13,234 bases of DNA from Desulfobacteraceae bacterium (GTDB lineage: Bacteria > Desulfobacterota > Desulfobacteria > Desulfobacterales > JAABRJ01): the NCBI GenBank assembly GCA_011390985.1, contig JAABRJ010000384.1, positions 1 through 13,234 of the forward strand. The letters are read 5' to 3'. Below the pieces are notes generated by a model that saw only the letters and a list, made by a program, of their open reading frames with translations, was not told the DNA's origin and did not search any database. Position 1 is the first letter of the stretch. Every line of letters starts with the position of its first letter. The position numbers were made by a program, and so were the translations under genes. Shown one piece after another: positions 1-6,046 of this stretch.

Positions 1-822
1 TACGCGGAGGCCGGTGCCGGCGGCGCCGGTGCCGCTGTGGCGCGTGCACGGCTGGTGTTGGCGGAGGCCGGCGGGGGCAGGCTCGAGGGCCTGCAGGTCG
101 TCTGGCGCCAGACCCCGAAGGTGTCCGGAGAGGGGCATTACGGCCACCGCATCGCATTTGACCGCGACGGGATGCTGTGGATCACCTCCGGCGAACGGCA
201 GAAGTTCGATCCGGCCCAGGACCTGCAGACCACCCTCGGCAAGATCATCCGCCTCAACGACGACGGCCGTGTGCCGGCCGACAACCCGTTTGCGGAGAGC
301 GGCGGCGTCAGGGCGCAGATCTGGTCCCTGGGACACCGCAACCCGCTGGGGATCGTGTTCGATGCGGACGGCCGGCTGTGGGTGCATGAGATGGGGCCCC
401 GGGGCGGCGACGAACTGAACCTGATCGAAAAGGGTGCAAACTACGGCTACCCGATCGTCTCCGACGGCGACCACTACGACGGCCGCCCCATCCCCGACCA
501 CCACACCCGGCCGGAATTCCGTGCCCCGGTGATCTCCTGGAACCCGGTGATCTCGCCGGCCGGCTTCATTATCTACAGCGGCCAGCGGTTTCCCGACTGG
601 CAGGGCAGCGGCCTGATGGGCGGCTTGTCCTCGCGGTCGCTGGTGCGCATCGCCTTCGACGGCGACCACGCGCGTGAGGCCGAGCGCTTTGACATGGGCA
701 CCCGCATCCGCGAGGTGGAGCAGGGCCCGGACGGCCTGATCTGGCTGCTGGAAGACGGCCGCTCCGGCGCGCAGGGGCGTCTGCTCAGACTATCACCGGC
801 CAAGACAACGACCAAAGGGTGA
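1..822 (+). CDS. PQQ-dependent aldose (glucose/sorbosone-type) dehydrogenase, C-terminal part
   Basis: The frame is open from base 1 to the TGA at 820-822, giving 273 visible residues; the start and any signal peptide lie left of the window. Family hallmarks are seen in order: YAEAG...VARARL at the left edge, EGHYGHRIAFDRDGMLWITSGER (His46 fits the catalytic base of soluble glucose dehydrogenases), SLGHRNPLGI near residue 113, and GPRGGDELNLIEKGANYGYP near residue 132. These match the glucose/sorbosone dehydrogenase beta-propeller family (E. coli YliI type, about 370 aa), so roughly 100 N-terminal residues are missing. Known members oxidise aldose sugars with PQQ in the periplasm; the exact substrate cannot be read here. 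It converges on the minus-strand gene ending at 935. The family call is firm, the substrate open. Confidence 0.9.
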   Translation, partial: YAEAGAGGAGAAVARARLVLAEAGGGRLEGLQVVWRQTPKVSGEGHYGHRIAFDRDGMLWITSGERQKFDPAQDLQTTLGKIIRLNDDGRVPADNPFAESGGVRAQIWSLGHRNPLGIVFDADGRLWVHEMGPRGGDELNLIEKGANYGYPIVSDGDHYDGRPIPDHHTRPEFRAPVISWNPVISPAGFIIYSGQRFPDWQGSGLMGGLSSRSLVRIAFDGDHAREAERFDMGTRIREVEQGPDGLIWLLEDGRSGAQGRLLRLSPAKTTTKG

Positions 823-910
823 TTTTCAAAGCTGGGCGGGCGCGGCCTGCGCCTGGGCCGGGCGACACCCGTGAGGGTCAGGGGCGCAAACAGTTCGCGG
901 TGCGTTCTGG

Positions 911-929
911 ATAAAACCGCCCGCGGGCG
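911..929 (-). terminator. Weak terminator candidate in the convergent gap
   Basis: A perfect 12-bp palindrome, CGCCCGCGGGCG (918-929), lies just after the stop of the minus-strand protease-like gene. On the minus strand it is followed by GGTTTTAT. Because the palindrome has no central spacer it can only form a short 4-bp stem with a CGCG loop. It could help end transcription between the two convergent genes, but the T-run is short. Confidence 0.3.
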
Positions 930-934
930 CCTTG

Positions 935-2797
935 TTAGCGGGGCGCCAGGAGCAGCAGGCCTTTTTCCGACTGCAGCTCTGCGTCGAAGCCCTGAAGGTA
1001 ATTCAGCCCGAGCAGCCCCCAACCCGGCCGCTCGGGCAGATCCAGGACCAGCGCGCGGACATCGCGCACTACCCAGCCATCGATTTCAACCTGGGGCAGG
1101 ACGATTTCCGGGGCGAATCGGACCCCGCCGGCGGTGACGATCCGGCGGCGGGGTCTGCCGCCGTCGACCGCAATCCCCAATGCCTCCGCGGTGGCGCCCG
1201 GGACGGTCACCAGCGTGGCCCCGGTGTCGATGACGAACTGCTGGCGCACACCGCCCCCGAGGCCGGCCGTGACCGGGATGCTGCGGGCGCCGGGGGTGAA
1301 GTGAATCGTGATCTTGCCCGCCATGGCTTTCAATTCCGCGATCTGGTCAGCCAGGCGTGCGGCCTGCTGGCGGAAGGCCTGCGGATAGGCGCGCATATCC
1401 AGCAGGGTTTCAGCCTGCCGCCAGTCGCCTGCGGCCAAGGCCAGATGGACCGCCGAGAGGTGAACCGCGGGGTCTTCCGGCATAAATTGCGCCGCCAGAA
1501 AATAGGATTCCCAGGCTTGCGCGCGCATTCCCGGCTGGAGGCTATCCGCCATCTGGCGGGTGTAGATCTCACGGTGCCAGGCCGCGATCTGGGCCCGGTC
1601 AAGATCGGCATCGGGCGGGCCGTCGTCGGTCGCCGCCATCACCAACCGGACCGCGGCGATGTAGCCGTATGCCTCGAACGTGGCATCGGCCACCGCCAGG
1701 ACCAGATCGAGACTGCCCGCTTCCCGGAGTATTTCAGGCCCGCAGACTTTGGCCACTTCGACCGCCGCCCCCATTTGCAGGAGGTCGGCTGTCAGGCTGC
1801 GCATGCGCTCGATCACCCGCTGCGGGCGGATGGCTTGCGGGGTTTGCAGCGGTGATAAAACCGCTTTGCGCGTGAAGCCGTCAGCCCATTCGGCCAACTC
1901 GGCCGCGGGGTGGCTTCTGTTTTCGAGCGCCAGGGCCTTCAGAAAGCTTTCCTCCCGGCTGCCGGCGAACGTCAGGCGGTAATGATCGGCCACCTGAAAC
2001 TCGGGCTGCAGCAGCTCACTGTTCAAGCCGTGCCAGAGATATGCGTGGCCGCCGCCATCCTCGAAAGTCCAGCCGACAATCCGACCGGCCTGCAGCAAGA
2101 CCCCCGCCCGGTTTTGCGCGTCGCCCAGGGTGCATTTCAAAAAGTGGCCCTGGCGCGCGCACCCCGCTGCCCGCAGCGCCGTATCCTGGCTGGGCCCCCC
2201 GGCGAGCGGCCGCCACGCCGCCGCCTGGCCCTCCTGCCAGGCCGCCAGCCGGCTGGCGCGGATGCCGAGATCACCGCCGATGCGCCACAGACCGATGTCG
2301 TCACTGTCGAACAGGACGCCGCCCTCGATCGGAAAAGCGGTCTGATCATCAAGCTCGAGGACCCAGTCGTGGGCGCCGGTCACAGCGGCGGCCGGCAGCG
2401 CCACCCAGCCGCCCGCAACAATCAATACCGGTGTCTGAAGCACCACCGCGCCGGTGATGTCCCGCAGGGTCACCCTGCCGTAAAAGGGCTTGAAGCCGTC
2501 GTCCGCCCGGGGTGTTTCAGCCGGTCGCCGCGGCGACCGGCCGATCGCGCCGGGAGAGCGGGCCGGGGGCGCAAAACCGGACGTGGGCCCATCGAGCGGG
2601 CGTTTGGAAGAGAAAAAAAGACCCATCCCCGGAAGTACCCAGAAGAGCAGCGCCGCGATGCCGGCGCTTAAAAGGACCCCGCCGATCAGCCCCCACCGCA
2701 AGCCGCGCCGATGGGGGCCGTCTGCGAGGCGGGCCCCGCAACGGCTGCAAAAATGGGCGTTATCGGGACAGGCGCCCTGGCACTTCGGACATTGCAT
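935..2797 (-). CDS. Zinc-ribbon, single-TM protein with C-terminal retropepsin-like aspartic protease domain
   Basis: The 620-aa protein starts at ATG 2797, with AGGA (2807-2810) 9 nt upstream. Residues 3-20 form a zinc ribbon with Cys3, Cys6, Cys17 and Cys20. One hydrophobic helix spans about 35-61, followed by a Pro/Arg-rich linker (65-100). Residues 105-245 resemble a trypsin-like barrel (WVALPAAAV, DSDDIGLWRI, RIVGWTF) lacking the usual His and Ser. Residues 270-500 are helical and possibly TPR-like. The C-terminus has a retropepsin-type half: FVIDTGATLVTVP with catalytic Asp524, a VTAGG flap region and GLLGLNYLQGFD near 594. Single-domain retropepsins normally dimerise. The zinc ribbon should be cytoplasmic and the protease domain periplasmic if the helix is a signal anchor. 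The domain calls come from motifs; the substrate is unknown. The gene diverges from the Tat-signal aminotransferase. Confidence 0.8.
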   Translation of the reverse strand: MQCPKCQGACPDNAHFCSRCGARLADGPHRRGLRWGLIGGVLLSAGIAALLFWVLPGMGLFFSSKRPLDGPTSGFAPPARSPGAIGRSPRRPAETPRADDGFKPFYGRVTLRDITGAVVLQTPVLIVAGGWVALPAAAVTGAHDWVLELDDQTAFPIEGGVLFDSDDIGLWRIGGDLGIRASRLAAWQEGQAAAWRPLAGGPSQDTALRAAGCARQGHFLKCTLGDAQNRAGVLLQAGRIVGWTFEDGGGHAYLWHGLNSELLQPEFQVADHYRLTFAGSREESFLKALALENRSHPAAELAEWADGFTRKAVLSPLQTPQAIRPQRVIERMRSLTADLLQMGAAVEVAKVCGPEILREAGSLDLVLAVADATFEAYGYIAAVRLVMAATDDGPPDADLDRAQIAAWHREIYTRQMADSLQPGMRAQAWESYFLAAQFMPEDPAVHLSAVHLALAAGDWRQAETLLDMRAYPQAFRQQAARLADQIAELKAMAGKITIHFTPGARSIPVTAGLGGGVRQQFVIDTGATLVTVPGATAEALGIAVDGGRPRRRIVTAGGVRFAPEIVLPQVEIDGWVVRDVRALVLDLPERPGWGLLGLNYLQGFDAELQSEKGLLLLAPR

Positions 2798-2806
2798 TGC
2801 AGATCG

Positions 2807-2810
2807 TCCT
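2807..2810 (-). promoter_or_regulatory. Ribosome binding site of the zinc-ribbon/aspartic protease gene
   Basis: AGGA on the minus strand lies 9 nt before ATG 2797. It supports the start that places the complete four-cysteine zinc ribbon at the very N-terminus. Confidence 0.55.
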
Positions 2811-2998
2811 GCTCAGTTGGGTGGCGGCCTAAAAGGTCGAACCACCGCAAGGTGACGATAAAGGTTCCCGCCAAGCTTCAGTCTTTGATCCTGCCGGACG
2901 ATGAAATTCAAGGAAATTTTAACCCCCATGGGCACGGACCTGCAAACCCTTCGCATCAAAAACACATTTCAGGATGCCCCTTGCGTTTAAAAAAAAAT

Positions 2999-3026
2999 TT
3001 GAAGCGCGCAACCCCAATTTTATTCA
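2999..3026 (+). promoter_or_regulatory. Weak promoter candidate in the divergent gap
   Basis: The 267-base gap 2798-3064 between the divergent genes holds no gene I can support. A poor sigma70-like pair, TTGAAG (2999-3004) and TATTCA (3021-3026) with a 16-bp spacer, lies about 40 bases before the GTG start of the aminotransferase gene, in a locally AT-rich patch with an A-run near 2989-2997. I see no convincing minus-strand promoter. Confidence 0.22.
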
Positions 3027-3053
3027 TTCGCTCAGGGCCGTCGGGCCTTGAAA

Positions 3054-3059
3054 AAGGAG
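3054..3059 (+). promoter_or_regulatory. Shine-Dalgarno that fixes a GTG start
   Basis: AAGGAG sits 5 nt upstream of GTG 3065. The open frame extends back past 2711, but that upstream stretch runs through the neighbouring gene and has no comparable ribosome binding site. This start also places the twin-arginine motif at the expected position near the N-terminus. Confidence 0.8.
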
Positions 3060-3064
3060 AAAAC

Positions 3065-4462
3065 GTGGCTGAAATCGTAAGCAGTGCACTACCCGGCAGC
3101 GTTACGCGGCGAGGTTTTATCAAATTGGCGGGCTGCGCCGCCTTCGGGGGGGCGGCCGCGATCGCGCTTCCCGACTTCGCCGCGGCCGGGAAAAGCGATC
3201 GAGTCAAACCAGTCCTTGCGCCGGAGGCCCATTTCTGGGAAAAGGTCCGGCAGGAATTCATCCTCGATCCGGACGTGGTCTATCTGAACATCGGCACCAC
3301 CGGCGCCATGCCCCGCAGGGTGTTGGAAAACTATGCGGAGTATAACCGTTTGGCGGCGTCGCGTCCACGCACTTTTGAAAGCGAGCTCGGCGCCTCCTTC
3401 GGCCTGCCGGACCAGCGGGCGCAACTGGCCGCCCAGTTCGGTTGCAACGCCGATGAAATCTGCCTTTCCCGCAATACCACCGATGGCATGGACGCCATTC
3501 TCAACGGCCTGGATTTCAATGCTGGCGATGAAATTCTGCTGACCCACCACGAACACATCGGGGCGCTCTCGCCCCTCAACGTTCTCCAGGATCGCTACGG
3601 GGTGGTGCTCACCGAGGTGGAAATACCGGTGTTGGACGTCCGAAATGCCATCCAGTTCGTCGAACGTTTTGCCGCTAAAATATCCGGGCGCACCAAGGCC
3701 ATCGTCTTTTCACATATTACCTACAAAACCGGCACGCGGCTGCCGGCCAAAGACCTCTGCCGGTTTGCAAGGGAAAACGGTTTGATCTCGATCGTGGACG
3801 GGGCTCACGCACCCGGCATGCTCAAGCTTGATTTTCACGATATGGGCTGCGACTTCTATGCCGGGGCCGGCCACAAGTGGCAATGCGGCCCCGGCTGCAC
3901 CGGCATCCTATACATGCGCAACCACGGCGAGAACTTGCCGAAATTCTGGGCCCAGAACAGCTCCACATACACCTTCCTGGCCCAGCCGGCGGGCAACCTG
4001 CGGGGACAATACGACATCGCCTACGCCATGCAGTACCGGGGGCAGGCCAACATTTCCGCCCAGCTGGCGATGGTGGATGCCTGCAACATGTGGGAGCGGA
4101 TCGGCCGGGAGCGGATCGAGGCCTACGTCTGTGGACTGAGTGCCCACCTGAAAAAGGCGCTGCAGAAAAAATTCGACGGCCTGGGGACCTTTTTCTGCCC
4201 GGATAAGCCTGAATTTGCCAGCGGCCTGACGAGCTTCAACCCCTTTGCCGACGTCACCGACGGTCCCAGGCTCACAACCTTCGTCCAGCGGCTTCAGGAC
4301 GAATACGGCTACCAGGCGCGCTACACCAATTTCAGGCTGTATCAGGATGACCTGGAAGACACCTATGCCGTGCGCATTTCCACCCACCTGTTTCACAACC
4401 GGAAGCAGCTCGACGGTCTAGTGGCGGCCATGTTCGATCTTTACGGCCAAATGGGCGGATAG
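3065..4462 (+). CDS. Tat-signal class V PLP-dependent aminotransferase-fold enzyme
   Basis: From GTG 3065 the product is 465 aa. Residues 14-41 form a twin-arginine signal: TRRGFIKLAG, then an Ala/Gly-rich hydrophobic stretch ending in FAAAG. LAGC at 21-24 looks like a lipobox but follows the arginines too closely to be a normal one. The body is a class V aminotransferase fold: VYLNIGTTGAMP at the N-terminus, SIVDGAHAPG with Asp245 (pyridine-N contact) and His248, then GAGHKWQCGPG with Lys271 as the Schiff-base lysine. Relatives include isopenicillin-N epimerase-like proteins, cysteine desulfurases and kynureninases; the substrate cannot be named. Tat export fits an enzyme that binds PLP and folds before export, so a periplasmic location is inferred. 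Its nearest neighbours do not suggest a pathway. Confidence 0.88.
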   Translation: MAEIVSSALPGSVTRRGFIKLAGCAAFGGAAAIALPDFAAAGKSDRVKPVLAPEAHFWEKVRQEFILDPDVVYLNIGTTGAMPRRVLENYAEYNRLAASRPRTFESELGASFGLPDQRAQLAAQFGCNADEICLSRNTTDGMDAILNGLDFNAGDEILLTHHEHIGALSPLNVLQDRYGVVLTEVEIPVLDVRNAIQFVERFAAKISGRTKAIVFSHITYKTGTRLPAKDLCRFARENGLISIVDGAHAPGMLKLDFHDMGCDFYAGAGHKWQCGPGCTGILYMRNHGENLPKFWAQNSSTYTFLAQPAGNLRGQYDIAYAMQYRGQANISAQLAMVDACNMWERIGRERIEAYVCGLSAHLKKALQKKFDGLGTFFCPDKPEFASGLTSFNPFADVTDGPRLTTFVQRLQDEYGYQARYTNFRLYQDDLEDTYAVRISTHLFHNRKQLDGLVAAMFDLYGQMGG

Positions 4463-4539
4463 GCTCGCGAACGCGCCGCAGAGATAGCAAAATTTTTGGA
4501 CTTTCCATAGATCAGGTGGCCTTTGCAACAGCACCTTTC

Positions 4540-4545
4540 AAGGAA
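4540..4545 (+). promoter_or_regulatory. Ribosome binding site of the small orphan gene
   Basis: AAGGAA lies 10 nt before ATG 4556. A longer version from an in-frame TTG at 4523 would add 11 residues, but no ribosome binding site stands before that TTG, so I prefer the ATG. Confidence 0.5.
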
Positions 4546-4555
4546 CGCAAAGAAA

Positions 4556-4909
4556 ATGAATTACAGCGAACTGTCGAAAGAAGTCGAGAGCCTGAACTAC
4601 AGAGACAAATTCAGGCTGGCCCAGCTGCTTATCCAACTGGCGCGTAAGGAGGAAGAGGAGCAAAAACCAGAAGAGCGCCCTTTTGTCGCCCCTGCGAAGG
4701 ACAACACGTCTTATCTAACGGAATATGTCGCAGAACGTATCAAGAAGTTGCGCCCCGCAAAGAAAAACGCACTTCTCAATTCAATTAGTGCCATGTTCCA
4801 GTTTCAGGGCGGCATTTCTAATCAAGACAGAGACACCGTGGTCTTGGAATTACAGAAAAAGCGTCACATCAAGATCGAGACCAACAACCATGTTTCTTAT
4901 CCAGAGTAA
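4556..4909 (+). CDS. Small hypothetical protein, 117 aa, low GC
   Basis: The product is charged and has no signal peptide or transmembrane helix, so it is probably cytosolic. The N-terminus is helical and amphipathic (YSELSKEVESLNYRDKFRLA, then LLIQLARKEEEEQ), reminiscent of the helical part of small antitoxin-like proteins. After a Pro-rich linker (about 48-60), the C-terminal half reads KKNALLNSISAMFQF...LELQKKRHIKI...HVSY. That pattern could form a small winged-helix unit like those at the end of some NYN/PIN-type proteins; this is a guess from pattern only. GC is about 47% by hand count, well below the neighbours, suggesting separate ancestry. No partner toxin gene lies beside it. The neighbours are a Tat-signal enzyme and a binding protein, with no evident functional link. 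No function is assigned. Confidence 0.7.
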   Translation: MNYSELSKEVESLNYRDKFRLAQLLIQLARKEEEEQKPEERPFVAPAKDNTSYLTEYVAERIKKLRPAKKNALLNSISAMFQFQGGISNQDRDTVVLELQKKRHIKIETNNHVSYPE

Positions 4910-4956
4910 GCACAGGGCTGAGGTACGGCGGTGATCGATGCAAAATCCCGCGATCG

Positions 4957-4990
4957 GCATCGGCGAGCGCCACCATTAAAACGCCGATGC
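4957..4990 (+). repeat. Inverted repeat in the gap before the binding-protein gene
   Basis: GCATCGGCG (4957-4965) and CGCCGATGC (4982-4990) are perfect 9-bp arms around a 16-nt loop. CGATGCAA also occurs twice in direct orientation (4936-4943 and 4985-4992). The hairpin is followed by only three Ts, so it is a poor intrinsic terminator. It could be an RNA hairpin or an operator for the downstream sensory operon. The rest of the 217-base gap (4910-5126) contains nothing else I can support. Confidence 0.4.
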
Positions 4991-5113
4991 AATGCTTTCA
5001 GTGCGATTCAACCCTGATTCGGGCTCAGTTTGGGCCGTTTCCAGCCGATATGAGCTTTTAGGCCGCGTTGTTTGGCCTGCGCCAACGACCAACCGCCGTT
5101 CCCCGCCATTTCT

Positions 5114-5120
5114 GAGGAGA
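5114..5120 (+). promoter_or_regulatory. Shine-Dalgarno that fixes the binding-protein start
   Basis: GAGGAGA lies 6 nt before ATG 5127. The frame is open back to 4992, but the extra 45 residues would bury the Sec signal peptide, which begins right at ATG 5127. Confidence 0.85.
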
Positions 5121-5126
5121 AAAGCC

Positions 5127-6020
5127 ATGCTGCGGGTGCCCTGCTTTGCGTTTTGGGTTCTTTGGTTTCTGCTCGCCCTGCCTGCAAGCGCCGCCGCCGC
5201 CCCTGCGGCCGGGGATCTGCCCGAAATCTTGAAGCGCGGCGAACTCCGTCACATCGGTGTGCCATACGCCAAGTTCGTCACCGGCAGCGGCGACGGGTTC
5301 AGTTGCGAGCTGATTCAGGCGTTCGCCCGGGAGTTGGGGGTCCGCTATGTTTACGTGCGATCCTCGTGGAAAACCGTCATCAGCGACCTGACCGGCCAGG
5401 AGTTCGCGGTCAGCGGCGACGACGTCAGAATTACGGGGACCGCGCCGGTCAAGGGCGACCTGATTGCCAACGGACTGACCATTCTGCCGTGGCGCCGGAA
5501 GTTGGTCGATTATTCCCGTCCCACCTTTCCGAGCGGTATCTGGCTGATCGCAAGGGCCGATTCGGCGCTGCAGCCCATTACGCCCAGCGGCGATTTGAAT
5601 CAGGACATCGCACAGGTCAAGGCCCTGCTCGAGGGTATCAGCGTTTTGTGTATGCCCGGCACATGCCTGGACCCCGGTCTCTACGGGCTGAACGACATCG
5701 GCGCGACCCTGGTGCCGCTGCCTCTCAAAATGAACGAGTTTGCCCCGGCGGTGATCAACGGCAGCGCCGAAACCAGCCTACTGGACGTGGCCGATACGCT
5801 CATCGCGTTGGAAAAATGGCCGGGAAAAATAAAAGTGATCGGTCCGCTCTCGCTGCCGCAAACCATGGGTGTCGGGTTCCCCAAAACCTCGCTAAAGCTT
5901 TTGAGCCGCTTCAACGCCTTTTTGGACCGCATCCAAAAGGACGGTACCTACATGCAACTGGTCGACAAGTACTATCCGGGGGTGGAGGTGTATTTTCCGG
6001 AATTTTTCAACTTAGATTAA
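5127..6020 (+). CDS. Exported solute-binding protein, family 3 type
   Basis: The product is 297 aa. Residues 1-22 form a Sec signal peptide (hydrophobic core FAFWVLWFLLAL, probable cleavage after Ala22 in PASA), with no lipobox, so a soluble periplasmic protein is expected. The mature part follows the family-3 solute-binding (amino-acid type) layout: DLPEILKRGELRHIGVPY, GFSCELIQAFARELGV, DYSRPTFPSGIWLIARADS, and the terminal FLDRIQKDGTYMQLVDKYYP. LCMPGTCLDPG contributes two cysteines that could form a disulfide. No permease or ATPase gene is near. The next gene, 26 nt downstream on the same strand, is a membrane-bound hybrid histidine kinase. That suggests the protein binds a ligand and presents it to the kinase rather than feeding a transporter. 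The ligand is unknown. Confidence 0.85.
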   Translation: MLRVPCFAFWVLWFLLALPASAAAAPAAGDLPEILKRGELRHIGVPYAKFVTGSGDGFSCELIQAFARELGVRYVYVRSSWKTVISDLTGQEFAVSGDDVRITGTAPVKGDLIANGLTILPWRRKLVDYSRPTFPSGIWLIARADSALQPITPSGDLNQDIAQVKALLEGISVLCMPGTCLDPGLYGLNDIGATLVPLPLKMNEFAPAVINGSAETSLLDVADTLIALEKWPGKIKVIGPLSLPQTMGVGFPKTSLKLLSRFNAFLDRIQKDGTYMQLVDKYYPGVEVYFPEFFNLD

Positions 6021-6046
6021 AAAATCCTGCTCCCGGTTTTACCGCC

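Noticed and set aside
932..1855. A 307-codon plus-strand open frame inside the zinc-ribbon/aspartic protease gene
   Set aside because: It has no domain and a low-complexity Arg/Gly/Asp composition. The opposite frame has a ribosome binding site, zinc ribbon, TM helix and DTGAT motif.
1910..2671. A 253-codon plus-strand open frame with many Arg and Pro residues
   Set aside because: This is a typical GC-rich shadow of the minus-strand gene, with no start signal or domain.
2711..3064. Upstream extension of the aminotransferase open frame
   Set aside because: It overlaps the divergent gene, has no ribosome binding site and would bury the Tat signal. AAGGAG before GTG 3065 settles the start.
3125..3136. 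Lipobox LAGC in the aminotransferase signal
   Set aside because: It follows the twin arginines by only four residues, leaving no hydrophobic core before the cysteine, so lipidation is unlikely.
5072..6046. Upstream extension of the kinase frame through the binding-protein gene
   Set aside because: The extra 325 residues are Arg-rich shadow sequence of the binding-protein gene. TM1 of the kinase begins just after ATG 6047.
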